Source: Kappaphycus alvarezii (lineage: Eukaryota > Rhodophyta > Florideophyceae > Gigartinales > Solieriaceae). From it: 64,000 nucleotides of DNA. The DNA lies in the NCBI GenBank assembly GCA_002205965.3, contig NADL03000065.1, forward strand, positions 402,435-466,434, read 5' to 3'. A model generated the notes under the pieces. The model saw only the letters and a list, made by a program, of their open reading frames with translations, was not told the DNA's origin and did not search any database. Below, piece by piece: positions 11,701 through 21,830 of this stretch. Made by a program: the position numbers and the translations under genes. Within the stretch, counting starts at the first letter, position 1, and each line of letters starts with the position of its first letter.

Positions 11701-12179
11701 ACTGGCCGAATAATATCATTTTCCAGCATACTTGTAACATTCCTGAGAAAAATTGGTCATATTTTGGTGGTTGAAGTCTAGGCCTGTGGTAAATTGGTTG
11801 AGTATCGGTAAGTTCAAATGAGTGGGTGACCGGTACTCTTGCTTGTCTTAGATCGGAAGCGCTCCATGCAATTACTTCGGAAGATGTTAAAATGTCGGAT
11901 ATTTTCATTGAGGCGGGGGCTGGAAGGTGCTGTACTTGTTCTTGAATTTCTGCCATTTGGCGCTGGTCTTCTTCTCGAGCCTCTCCCTCCAAATTTTGAA
12001 GGACCTTTTCCGGCGTGCTCACATCTTCAGATATGGAATTCGATGTATTCCTGTTTTCCTTGCAATTGTAATCTTCTTTCATGCTCCGAATTCCGTCCTT
12101 TGATTCGATATTATCGCAAAAAGAAACACATTCAGGTGTCACACCTGAATGTGTATCTTCACGGTTCTGCCGTCAACAT
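11700..12179 (-). other. G1 linker between protease and reverse transcriptase
   Basis: About 150 codons in another frame (12142-11669), acidic at first and ending in the conserved entry to the reverse transcriptase (DTQPIYHRPRL). No separate domain is recognisable. Confidence 0.55.
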
Positions 12180-12969
12180 TAACTGAAACGATTTGGTTGC
12201 CCAAGTCAATGCAGGTCCCTAGTCTTTCCATGGTAGGGCAGCCAAGGATTGCATCGAAAGGGAGATCAGGCATGACAAGAAAGTCTACATCAACTTAAGA
12301 GTCCCCAAAGAACACGGAAACCTTGTCAACAGTGCCCATGCATTTTGATACAGTTCCATCCGCCACAGTTATTCTTCGAGTAGTTGGAATAATTTCAAGA
12401 CCTAGATTTGTCACCAAAGTTTCTGAAATGAGGTTTGGAACAGCGCCCGAATCGAAGAGAGCTTGGGTTTTCATTCCCAATACTTTGACTGGTACCAGTT
12501 TAAGACGTCTTGGTGCTGTCGAGGCCGATTGAAGAAACAGTTTCTTACCCTTAGCGGACTTATTAGACCTGATAATTTTTTTGAGTTCTTTTCTCGCGTC
12601 CTCTGCGTCGCCCCCCAAAAGTTGACCAAACGTTATCCCAGTTGGGGCTGATGCAAGCTCAGCCACCAAATTGTACTTCTTCACATATTCTAGTACGTCC
12701 TTCGGGATATTCTTAAATTTCTTACTCTTTTTCGTCTTCTTGGTCGGAATGACTCCCACTCCTGGAACAACTTGATCAGACCTCTTGGTTCGAGGAGGTA
12801 CAGGTACTGGGATATTTTCCAGCATTCCATAATCTAGCCTAGGTTTTTTCGATAAAATTTTCCCTTCCCCATCCCTTTTTGTCACATTGACTTGACTGAT
12901 TTCTTCAGCGATGGATACGTTACCGGCATCCGTCAACTTTTGATCCTTTCTGTTTTGTAAGATTTTCAT
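12180..12969 (-). pseudogene. G1 aspartic protease region
   Basis: The frame starts at ATG 12969, which overlaps the gag stop as ATGA. It carries the retropepsin motif ALFDSGAVPNLIS (active-site DSG at 12453-12445) and continues past a single in-frame TAA (about 12296) to FLVMPDLPFDAILGCP, the usual flap-distal block. It would cut the Gag-Pol polyprotein. Before the DSG lies a basic stretch of about 165 residues. Confidence 0.82.
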
Positions 12970-13891
12970 CTCTGGTCCTGACTCGCTCCTTGTGTCCGAT
13001 AAATTTGCTTTCTGTTGTCTTTAGACCAGCAGTTACTTTCATGATGCCCATATCGACCGCACTTTCCGCAACGAGTGTTTCTATGTGGATTATCAGGACA
13101 CCTATTTGCAAAGTGTCCAGGCTTGTGACAGTAGGAACAGACTTCTGCGGCCTTGGGGGCCCCAGACTGGTTCTTCTTAATGGTAAGAGTAAGGCTTTCC
13201 AACTGCGAGGTTATCATGTCAAGTCGATTATCGAATCGGGTTTCCAACCTTTCTTCCAAGTTTTTGATATTGCTCCTGACTGATTCCAATGCTGCTGCGC
13301 TAGTAGCCAGCCTTTGATAATTCTTTTCAGGATGTACGATTGGCATAGATGTACGGGTTTCCCTCGGTATTTCACTTAGTGACTGAAACGTCTCCGAATT
13401 TTTGACAAATTCTACTATGGTACCCTTCAGTTCATTAAAAGTGTGAGGGCCCTTGATGAGGAGGAAATCGGAGAGCCGCTTATCCCCCATCGCCGCCTTA
13501 CGCAGCATTCCGTACTTGGCTTAGGCGTTGAACCCAGCCTTTTCATAGAGATCACACAAGTATACCAATGAGCTTAACAAATAGTCGAAGTTGAGCCGGC
13601 CTCTATGGCGGTACGAATCATCTCATCTGGTTCTACCTCCTTAGCATACTCTTCCACAAGCCGCTCGCATACCTCACCGAAGTTACGCCCATTCCCGTTA
13701 AGAGACCACCCGTTGATAAACTTGGCCTTATATTTGTGCTTTGCGTCAACATGAAGATAGGCGAAGATACTTTCGGCCTTCTCTTCATCGCTCTTCTCAC
13801 GCATCACAACGTTGACATATGTATAGAGAAACTCCTCAACATCTTCATTCTTTCCCCCTGTGAACGTTATACGAGCAGCGTTGAGATCCAT
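12966..13891 (-). pseudogene. G1 gag (capsid and nucleocapsid)
   Basis: Starts at ATG 13891 (MDLNAARITFTGG), 90 bp after the 5' LTR. A capsid-like helical part is followed by a frame change and a stop near 13510-13575. The open frame from 13508 then ends in two CCHC zinc knuckles, CSYCHKPGHFANRC and CGKCGRYGHHESNC, near 13145-13030. The stop of this frame overlaps the protease ATG. The protein would form the particle and bind element RNA. Confidence 0.85.
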
Positions 13892-13924
13892 GATTACAAC
13901 AAAGAAATACCCACGAAGTGTTCC

Positions 13925-14266
13925 CTAATACTGCTCAACTCGAATACCTCGGGTGCAACCCCCTCCACAAGAGTACCAAATGATAGGGGTAAATCGTCGG
14001 GAGAAGAGATATTCAGAACCAACTACCCCAAGAAGGAGGTGTTGCAAGCGACAAAAGTGCTGCCGTGGTATAGTTGAACGAATAAAAAGGAGTGTATATG
14101 GAAGAGAGTTGAGAGGTCTACAAGCAAGTATGGAAGGGGCAGGGTCTACCACTGATGCTCTGTGAGCAGCGTAAGAAAAGGATTTCTCGGGTCTGAAGTT
14201 GACTCTCAACTCCCTACTACTCAGGACTTTGCTTGAATTTGTCTTCCAACTTGCTTGACCCTCCAT
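13925..14266 (-). other. open frame through R/U5 of G1, in phase with gag
   Basis: From an ATG at 14266 (close to the expected transcription start) the minus strand stays open for 113 codons (VNFRPEKSFSYAAHRASV and further) to a stop at 13925. This is in the same phase as the gag start at 13891. The left LTR and the fragment at 23.2 kb carry related sequence. It could be a chance frame, or an N-terminal extension of Gag separated from it by one stop. Confidence 0.3.
13967..13980 (-). promoter_or_regulatory. G1 primer binding site
   Basis: Directly after the 5' LTR end the minus strand reads TTTGGTACTCTTGTGG. TGG two bases inside the element is the usual complement of a tRNA CCA end. The tRNA cannot be named without a tRNA set from this genome. 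Confidence 0.55.
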
Positions 14267-14282
14267 GAGGAATCAGTTTGCT

Positions 14283-14294
14283 CTGCTTATATAG
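14283..14294 (-). promoter_or_regulatory. TATA box of G1 5' LTR
   Basis: The minus strand reads CTATATAAGCAG. Transcription would begin roughly 25-30 bp downstream, near 14258, leaving a leader of about 365 bp with no ATG before the gag start at 13891. Confidence 0.62.
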
Positions 14295-14421
14295 ACTTTT
14301 GGCTATTCCTAAAGTCCTAACAAAACTACAGAAGGTACCAGGAAATGCATACAAACAGTTTGTGTGGATGATGTACTCTAAACAAAAGATACTTAAGAAA
14401 ATAACAATCAATGAGGTCCTC

Positions 14422-15033
14422 TTATTTCCCATTCTCTAAATCAGATCCAAACAACTCCTCTAAAATATCCATGCTGTCCAAGCAGTCCCCACAAATATCT
14501 GCGAACGGCTCATAGCTCTCTATTCCCTCCTAGGAGATATCTAAACTACTAAAGATATCTCCATCCGGTTCCAGCGTCGGCACCACTTGTTCCATACTCT
14601 CCAGTCCAGGCCCCACCAGTCCAACACTTTCCATGCCCTCTGTTCCCGCATCCACCTCGTCCTCGTCCTCGTCCTCATCATATTCCTCTTCCTCCTCCTC
14701 CTCTTCCTCCGTTTCCTCATCTTCCTCCTTTTCCTCCTCTTCCTCCTCTTCCTTCCCATCCTTCTCCTGAGTCTCGTACACTAGCTCAGGGGCTAACCAT
14801 TCCTCGAAGGACTCCCCGCTCTCCTCCTCAACTTTCTCAGTCTCATCCTCACTTACCTCCCTCGCCTCTTCTTCTGTGAAGAGGCAGCGAACGAACTCGA
14901 TGATTTTCTTCTTAGTTTGCCCCCGGATGTAGTCGTCGGCATCGGTTGGCCCATAGGCGGCGAGACGGAGGCCATTGATGGGACGGAAAGGGCGGTTTTT
15001 GGAGATAGGGACAGAGGGGCGATTTGACGTCAT
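14422..15033 (-). CDS. acidic protein encoded inside the G1 LTR (U3)
   Basis: From ATG 15033 (MTSNRPSVPISKNRP) the frame runs 167 codons to a TAG at 14530. The other LTR has CAG there. It then stays open 36 more codons to the TAA at 14422 (ending FGSDLENGK). The basic-to-neutral N-terminus is followed by a helical part (GQTKKKIIEFVR) and a long glutamate/aspartate tract, then a hydrophobic-acidic tail (GDIFSSLDIS, SMDILEELFG) resembling acidic activation domains in composition only. The frame lies upstream of the TATA box, so in the element RNA it would be carried by the 3' LTR copy, as is the MMTV sag gene. Function unknown. Confidence 0.55.
14640..14770. repeat. homopurine/homopyrimidine tract in G1 LTR
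   Basis: The plus strand is almost pure C/T (CCTC and TTCC units), coding the glutamate run on the other strand. The matching tract in the left LTR (7300-7400) differs in length and order, consistent with slippage. Confidence 0.75.
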
Positions 15034-15474
15034 ATTTCTGGAAAAGGGGTGAGCGTGGTTGCGGATGTTGACAGAAAGGGTAATCAGCTTATCAAATTGT
15101 TGGTAGTAGGAGTGGTGCTTCAGCGACAATGCTATAGCATTTTAAATAGGGGCATGTCTTTGGTAATCATCATGGTCTTGGTCAAAAAAAGGCGATACTG
15201 CGGCCTTGGATTTGCATGAATTCGGGGCATTATAAAAACCTGCGTGATAAAATATCGGAACTGAATTTGGGAGGCGAAGTGACCACGAATTGAGAGGCGT
15301 CTCTTTGAAGGGGGAGGACCAAATATTCAAAAATAAAATAGAAAATGGAGTTGTACAGTGAATTTGGATTCATAAAGGAAAAAGATATTCAGAATTTTTT
15401 TTTTGGAAGACAAAGGTAGGACGATTGGTAAATGAAGATTTCAAGATGCGAAGAGGACCTTTTTCGTTCCGACA

Positions 15475-15479
15475 GTCCC
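15475..15479. repeat. target-site duplication of G1 (right)
   Basis: GTCCC, identical to 6624-6628. Confidence 0.9.
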
Positions 15480-15480
15480 C

Positions 15481-16108
15481 TTAAATGTTTGGCTGCTTTA
15501 TTTAATATCGCGGCGTTTTGTTTCATTATTTCAGTCTTTGGCAATTTGTAACGCTATGGGGCAGCATATGAAACATCTGGGCGATAAAAATGTGCTACAG
15601 GCAATAATTGCCCCCGTATTGTGACAAAAGCTAGTGGGGTCTAGGCGTTTGTTGTCCACGGTCGTGAGGTTGTCGGTATAGTGATCCTGGAAGAGCATTA
15701 TTGGATCTTCTTTGCAGTCAATTATGAATCCGAGGAAGCGGAGTGACATAGACTCCTTACGTTTCGTTATAAACTGACTAGGTACTGTTTCCTATATTTC
15801 GCGGTAGTCTTCTGCTCCTTTTTTTTAACGAGTCGTCTGTAGATAGTCCTGGTATTCCTGGTAGTTTTTCTTCCCGTGTTTGGAAAAGGAAGCATGGGTT
15901 AAACGGGGAGCTAAGAATATGGATCGTTTGCGTAGAAACTGTATAGAAAGTATCGAAAAAGAAAGAGTTAGATTCGATGAGGCCATAGTGGGGCAGTCGT
16001 ATCTTGAGGACGTTTCCGGGTGGAAGTTGATGTGCGCAAAATTTGCACACGAAAAAAAATCTAGAGGAGGACCAAATTTGTATACAGTATCGGGATTTGG
16101 AAGATATT
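15481..16108 (-). pseudogene. C2 copia reverse transcriptase fragment
   Basis: Minus-strand reading shows LPPGNVLKI followed by LPHYGLIES (the copia LKPLYGLSDS block, present in C1 at 21.33 kb). It then shows a segment before RFLGFIIDCKEDPIMLFQ and a tail CPIALQIAKD, which match the end of the copia palm/thumb. Reading ends near NKAAKHL at the G1 insertion site. Several stops are present. A plus-strand frame over 15880-16108 is a shadow of this. Confidence 0.65.
16104..16108. repeat. target-site duplication of C1 (left)
   Basis: ATATT immediately before the TGTCAAGCC start of the C1 LTR. It is repeated exactly at 22830-22834. Confidence 0.9.
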
Positions 16109-16521
16109 TGTCAAGCCTACCAGGACACATAAACTATATTTATGTAGTATTTACAGTCCTGTAGTATAGCTATTTTGCCCTTACTAGTATTCCTATCCTA
16201 CGTAGTCTATATTTTCTCTATCCTATTGTACTATTTAGCGATGCCTGTTAGGATCGTTGTAGTGTCAGGGTCACTAGGACCGTCCGCAGGACTATCCGCT
16301 AGGGGTTGTAGCTAGTAGTTAGTAGATGTGCTAGAGATAGACGACGGCATCTACTGCCTATAAAGGGCCTCACCGCCTTGGGCACCAAAGTAAAAACAAG
16401 CATCAACAATTTTATATCAACCTACTCAACTGTTCTACGCTAGCAAAAACGTCTACCGTTTTTTCAGGCTCGCCGCTAACGCCGCCAGTCTGCTTTTTTC
16501 ATCCCTTGAGTCTTCACGACA
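16109..16521 (+). repeat. C1 5' LTR (413 bp)
   Basis: TG...CA repeat matching 22422-22829. TATAAA lies at 16359-16364. The body ends CTTCACGACA. Confidence 0.92.
16359..16364 (+). promoter_or_regulatory. TATA box of C1 5' LTR
   Basis: TATAAA in the context GCCTATAAAGGG, conserved in the 3' LTR at 22669-22674. Downstream of it no ATG occurs on the plus strand until 17365. Confidence 0.65.
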
Positions 16522-16638
16522 ATCCGGATTTACCGATTTTCGGGGAATTTAAGAAGTAAGTCTATTTGCTATTCGATAGTGAAAAAATACCTATTTGTTC
16601 TATTTCCGCGTTGTTTAAAGCTACGTGTAAGCCGGTAA

Positions 16639-17457
16639 ATACTAACAATACGTATTTTTTTAAATTCCTTTTTGAACACTATCCAGTGGCCAATAAGAAC
16701 CGCGATACGCTCGCTGTGCCACGTAGCCAGCCTGGCCCGAGCGGATCCAGAACAGGACTGGAATCCAGATCTGCGCTCTGTAAGCTGGGTCTACTGTACA
16801 GTTCCCGTCTACCCGTACGGTCAGGATTGGAAACACGTCAGCCACCCCAATTTTGGCAAGTACACCCCCGCTGGGACCAACCGGGTCCTGCCAAGCGGTC
16901 AGAGAGCCAATCAAACCTTGACACGTGGCGTCCGGAAATCGCCGATCCAGACCAATCAAATTCAATCTATCTCAACCAATCACAAAGCGACAGCTGTCTC
17001 TACTGTTTCAGGTTCAGGTTCTACCGATATCGTTTCAGGTCCGACTCAGATTCAGATTTCAGATCTACCTACTGTACCTCGCCGTCTACTGTCAGTTGTT
17101 GACCTTACAGTCCCCCCGCGCCTTACAGCTGCCGATAGCGGAAAGAACGGACCTCTACGTCTACGCCGCAAAGCCGACCGCCGACTGGCTGACAAGAACG
17201 GTGTCTTTAAGCCCAAAAAGACACGTGTCGCCGCTAAAAAACGCACGTGCAAATTGTGCAGTGTCACTTGCAACGGGTCAAAGACGTTTTTTGACCACGT
17301 GAGGAGCAAGAAACACCTCAACCGCGTACAGGCCAAAAAGGACCCCCCGTACTGTACCGACTGTATGCGCAAGTTTGACAGTCACTCGCATTTACAGCGC
17401 CATCTAGCTGGCAAAAATCATCTCAAGGTTGTCAGTAGTAAGCTAGAGCTAGTTTAA
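16639..17457 (+). CDS. C1 leader frame with two C2H2 (U1/matrin-type) zinc fingers, no ATG start
   Basis: The frame is open for 272 codons after the TAA at 16636-16638. The first 150 or so residues are rich in S, T, P, Q and R. A basic stretch (RLRRKADRRLAD, KPKKTRVAAKKR) follows, then two fingers with C-x2-C-x12-H-x5-H spacing: CKLCSVTC to KKH (17248-17316) and CTDCMRKF to KNH (near 17353-17421). H-x5-H spacing is that of U1C/matrin-type fingers, which bind RNA or DNA. The only in-frame ATG (17365) lies inside finger 2. A splice-donor-like GTAAGT sits at 16556. A non-AUG start or a spliced start would be needed. I know no standard copia element with this gene here. Confidence 0.6.
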   Translation: MLTIRIFLNSFLNTIQWPIRTAIRSLCHVASLARADPEQDWNPDLRSVSWVYCTVPVYPYGQDWKHVSHPNFGKYTPAGTNRVLPSGQRANQTLTRGVRKSPIQTNQIQSISTNHKATAVSTVSGSGSTDIVSGPTQIQISDLPTVPRRLLSVVDLTVPPRLTAADSGKNGPLRLRRKADRRLADKNGVFKPKKTRVAAKKRTCKLCSVTCNGSKTFFDHVRSKKHLNRVQAKKDPPYCTDCMRKFDSHSHLQRHLAGKNHLKVVSSKLELV

Positions 17458-17750
17458 TTTTTAGATCTGGATGTCATTTCCTGTTCTGAATAAATTGAAA
17501 TTTGAATTCTCAAATTAATTGTGATTTTTGCTCAGAAATTAAAAAAATTGAAATTAAAAAAAAATCAAATCGAAAAAGGGAAAAAGTTTTACAGTGGGAC
17601 AAAAAGAAATCAAAGAACGAACAAACATTAGGCCACCCCAAAAAAAAAAACCAAAGTACACCAGTACTAAAAGTGAAAACGGTATAAAGGCCATAATTTT
17701 TAAAAGCATGAAATCACCATTAATTTGAACTTGCAAAAGGGCATACTAGT
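17458..17750 (+). other. C1 spacer before gag
   Basis: AT-rich, with A-runs. It holds two ATGs (near 17470 and 17708) but no frame of note before the gag ATG at 17751. Confidence 0.5.
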
Positions 17751-19287
17751 ATGGTTTTTGGTCAAGGTATTAGGCAGACCACCGAATTGCAAAAGTCTCT
17801 TGTAGACTGCGTCAAAGTTTATGTTGAGGATAGTTCCCTCTCTGGTGATGAACTAAAGGCTCGCTTGCTTGAGGAATTCCCTATTCCCATGCTTTTCGGG
17901 ACAAATTTTGAGCAATCCATCGATTATTCGCAAGTTGATTACATTTCTCGCCGAACGACATGTTCCAACTATCTGCCATGAATCTGCTGTCCTTTCAAAG
18001 ACCTTTGCGTCAACTGTTCTCCGCAATGGTGATCTCAATAGAGCATTAAACCAAATTGATTCATATTTCAACTCTCTTGCCTCACCATCTGGATCTCCGT
18101 TGCTAGCTCCAAACCCCATGCGTTCCACTCCAGTGCCCACCTAACCTTCTGCACCGCCGGAAGACAAGGTTTCGCACTACATGTCCATGCGCCTCAGGGA
18201 AGAAAATAAGAAATTTTCCGGTAGCCTAGTTGAATGTTGGAACGAGTTCATAGCTGAATATAAGTATGCCTGCCAAGACTATATGCTCAATGATGAACAA
18301 AAGCTTAAGTATCTCCACCATCTCCTTACAGGAAATGCCAAAAGATTCTACATAACGAATGTGGAAGGTGTGTATGAGCATTATTCTCAAGCTCTTAAAG
18401 CGCTGGAAAGTGAATATAACTCAATTTCAAGGCAAAACAGAATTGCTGCGTATCTTCGAAACATTCGTGGCAGTCAGTATATTTCTCCTACTTGTACTGT
18501 GAATGACGCTATCGAGAAAGTCCACGAGGAAATATCCAAGCTCATTCCCCAGGCTCCACCTCATTTCCGTTCAGAAAGGCACAAAATTGAGTATCTTCAG
18601 TCCGCCGTTATTGGATTCTCCTGGGCTCGGGAACCTTGCAGCAGAGCAAATTATGGTGATTTGAATTATCAATCATTTTACAGCCAGCTCATTTCTGCCG
18701 CCCAATTCGAGCAAGAGGAGAAGTTTGGACGAATGAGGGATCAGAGGAACCTACGTATGACATCGATCTCAGATGCAGACCCTACACTCCGTAGCCGCAT
18801 TGCTGATACATTGTACACTGGACAACCTCAATACGGCCGTGACCCGCGTTCTACCAAAGCCAATCGTCATGATGGTAACTCACGTAGTAACGGCACTTAC
18901 AACATGCCAAGAAACAAACCTCGTGATGATAGAATTTGTTGGCGCTGTGGTAAACAGGGCCACATCCTTTCTCAATGTCGCCAATCAATGGCTGAGAATG
19001 TCGCCAGGAAGGTTCAATACTATCAGAGACGCTCATTTAAAGATCCGCACAAGGCCACGAAGCGAGTACTTTTTGAGCTCTGTCAGGAACTGGATAAAGA
19101 CGATCAGTCAGCTGATGAAGAAACGCTGCCTGCTCAGGATTTCTTCGGAGACGTCAACAGTGATCATGACATTCAGGGCTATGAAAATGAGGGAATGAAT
19201 GAAGATGACTCACTGTATGTCCCTGAACAGTTATTCTCACAAATTACAGTCAAGGACCAACCGTCTTTGTATGACGAGCATTTTTAA
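17751..19287 (+). pseudogene. C1 gag
   Basis: Starts at ATG 17751 (MVFGQGIRQTTELQ), changes frame near 17960, has one TAA at 18142 and is then open for 368 codons to 19287. The central part (LKYLHHLLTGNAKRFY, then a segment around IEYLQSAVIG) is the copia capsid-like domain. A single zinc knuckle CWRCGKQGHILSQC lies near 18948. The tail is acidic. It would build the particle and package RNA. Total length would be about 510 residues, longer than most copia gags. Confidence 0.85.
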
Positions 19288-19429
19288 CTAGGGGTACTCA
19301 AACAAGCCGAAGTGCTCCTAACCAAAGGCAAACTGTAAGGGAACGCGACAAGGCTCCCACCTATAACGTGAGACTCGTCTCTATTCCACGAAAGCAGAGA
19401 AAAATGGAAATAAAAACGTAAAGATCCAT

Positions 19430-19760
19430 GAGATTTTGACGGTTAACAGCAAAAAATTGCCAAAGCACTCCAATTCCGAGAAATTCCACGGAATGTGTCT
19501 CGACACTGGTGCCGAAAAAATCAGTGATTGGAAAATCACAAGCAAAGGCATATTGTGACTAAGCTGGGATTAGAATAAAACGTAAGCACGTCACAACTGC
19601 TTACAAGTTTGGTGATGGAATCTTCCCAAGTATTGCACAGATTCCAATCGTATTCCAACGCCTGATGGTGCCTTTATCCCGCTATAAGTCTATGTAGTTG
19701 ATGCCAATATTCCATTTTTGATTGTCCTAGAAGCTTTAGACAATTTGGACTTGTTGCGAC
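19430..19760 (+). pseudogene. C1 aspartic protease remnant
   Basis: MCLDTGAEK (DTG at 19502-19510) is the retropepsin active site. The expected continuation (VIGK, QAKAYC) appears in a neighbouring frame after a one-base insertion. The rest is broken. Confidence 0.65.
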
Positions 19761-19859
19761 AAAGTTGACAACCTACTTGTCTCCAAAATACATGGATGGA
19801 CTATACCAATCACATGAAAACACGGTCATCTATACGTCGTGTGGGATTTTTCTGAAATA

Positions 19860-20640
19860 CTTTTCACAAAATCTCAGTTAAAGCGCCTTCATTTACATTT
19901 TTTCATCCGTCTGCCTCGAAGCTGTACAATCTGATTAGCAGAGCTAGACCAGGAAGCAACGCCCGAGACACGAGACTTGATTACAGAAATATCCAAACAA
20001 CGCACATGTCAGCATTTTGAACCGAAACCCAGATCATTTCAGGTTAGCACGCCCAATGGAATCATATTCAACCAAGAGTTAGCTCTTGATATTATGTTTC
20101 TTGACAAAAATCCTGTACTTCATATCGTGGATACACAAACCATTTCGGTAATGCTGTATTCTACACAGTCAAAGTACGGAATCTATTTGGAACTCTTTTC
20201 TTGAGTGCTGGGCTACAATATACACTGGATTTTGACAAAATGAAAGTGGACCAAGGCAGCCAATTTGTTTCCAAAGCGTGGAAAGATTTGATAAAATCGA
20301 ATGGAATCAAACTCAGCCTATCTGGAGTTGAAAGCCACAATTCTATTGGTTCTGGTGAACGTTACCATGATCCGTTACGCCGTATTTACCACAAGATTCG
20401 CCATTCAGAGCCTGACGTTGAAATAGAACTCGCTCTACGTCTCGCCGTTAAGGCTATGAACGATACTATGAACCCAGAAGGACTGGTTCCATCGTTACTC
20501 GTCTTTGGAGTTTTGCCGAGGTTTCCGGCCATGAATAGCGAACTTCCAAATCAAATGGAACGAATGAGAGCGCTCCAAATGGCAAGAGCTGAGATGGAAA
20601 CTATCACTCAGAACTCAGACTCAGAACCGCTCTGAACTCG
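19860..20640 (+). pseudogene. C1 integrase
   Basis: A broken zinc-binding end is followed by FNQELALDIMFLD (first catalytic aspartate), KVDQGSQF (second) and GVESHNSIGSGERYHDPLRR (glutamate of the DDE triad). The next part, PEGLVPSLLVFGVLPRFPA, is typical of a copia family also seen in fungi and oomycetes. Stops separate the pieces at 20205 and elsewhere. The C-terminal end continues to about 20830 in broken frames. Confidence 0.85.
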
Positions 20641-20883
20641 CAGCTTCCAAAATGCTCAACATGAACTTAATGTTGGAAGTAAAGTTCTAGTCTATCGTGA
20701 AAGTCCAAACCTAAGTGGACAGGACCTTACAAAATCACGAAAATTAATGACAGACAAGTCTTTATTGACAGAAATGGCGAGGAAGTGCAACACTCACGCT
20801 CTCAAGTAAACCTTATTTCGATGATCATTTGAAACACTAGTCGAATTCACAATTTAAAGGGGTATATTCTAAAATTCAACTCA

Positions 20884-21830
20884 TTGACGTCATCAATGAA
20901 GTTTTACACCCACGAGATCCCAGATCCAATTCTGCGAGTTCTGAAAGCGAAACAGAAAGAAATAGAGGACTCGTTGAGAGAAATACCTGGAAATAGTCGC
21001 AGACACGACATACCAAAGAATGCTAATATCCTCTCTGGAAGATTCGTTCTTCAATCAAAAATAAGAATACTGACAAAGAGGTAACAAAGCACGGTTTGTA
21101 GTACAAGGTCATAGGGACAAAGAAAAGAACTATCTCGTACATGACACTACGACTATACGCCAGCGTTCCACTCGCTTGTTAGTTGCAATTGCCGCAATGC
21201 TCGACTTTAGGATTTGGTCTCAAGACGTTAAAAAGCGTACTTACAGTCAGCTCAAAGTTTGATGCGCAAAGTTTACCTTAGGCCAACCAAAGACTTTGGA
21301 TTACCTGAGAACCACTTACTTGAGTTACTGAAACCTCTTTATGGATTATCCGATTCAGGAGACTATTGGAATCGCACTATGAATTCCCACCTGAAGAATG
21401 ATCTCGGTATGACGCCAACCAATGGAGATCTTGCACTCTTCGCAAAGCGTACAGACGCAGAACTTCAGGGATTGGTCGGACATATGTGGACGATTCTCTA
21501 CTTTGTGCAATAATGATTCGTTAAATTGTCCAAAAGACTCTTGATAATTTGAATCGAGAGAGAGGGAGTTCGATGACACTGTATTTGCAGGTGTCAGAGT
21601 AAAGAGAACTGATTATGGATTTGAGTTAAGTCAGGAACAGTATGTTAAGAAATTACGCATTCTGCCAATGGACGCCTCTTTTTCTGAGTTCAGATCTTTA
21701 AGACATAGATTGGCTTGGTTAACACATACAAAGCCTGAAATATGTTGTGCCGTTAATATGGCCGCGCAAGTGACTGAAACAAAATTCTCAGTGGAAGCAA
21801 TCAAGCAGTTGAACAAAGTTTGAAGCATGT
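20884..21830 (+). pseudogene. C1 reverse transcriptase
   Basis: SGRFVLQSKI opens the fingers. A broken part contains YTPAFHS in one frame and IWSQDVKK in another. LKPLYGLSDSGDYW follows at 21.33 kb, and the catalytic box TYVDDSL is at 21480-21500, one frame off the preceding block. The thumb includes LAWLTHTKPEICCAVN. At least four frame changes make it inactive. Confidence 0.85.

Larger units (their letters stand above)
6629..15474 (-). mobile_element. G1: full-length Ty3/gypsy element with extra genes
   Basis: The element is 8.85 kb, bounded by direct repeats of 1477 and 1494 bp that start TGTCGG and end (right copy) in CTATCA on the element strand. Perfect GTCCC duplications flank it. In element order: 5' LTR (15474-13981), primer site, gag (13891), protease, reverse transcriptase, RNase H, integrase (to about 9250), a third gene (9203-8184), purine tract (8117-8106) and 3' LTR (8105-6629). 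The gene order protease-RT-RNase H-integrase defines Ty3/gypsy. Coding frames change several times. It is inserted in the reverse transcriptase/RNase H linker of C2. Confidence 0.93.
13981..15474 (-). repeat. G1 5' LTR (1494 bp)
   Basis: Starts TGTCGGAACG at 15474 and ends CCCTATCA at 13981 on the minus strand. Its partner is 6629-8105. Layout: U3 with a reading frame (15033-14422), TATA-type box at 14294-14283, then about 280 bp of R and U5. The match between the LTRs is high apart from a homopurine tract and scattered one-base indels. Confidence 0.93.

Noticed and set aside
15880-16108. Plus-strand frame running into the C1 LTR, looking like a host gene hit by the insertion
   Set aside because: The minus strand over the same bases has the copia reverse transcriptase motif LPHYGL and continues C2. 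The plus frame is its shadow.
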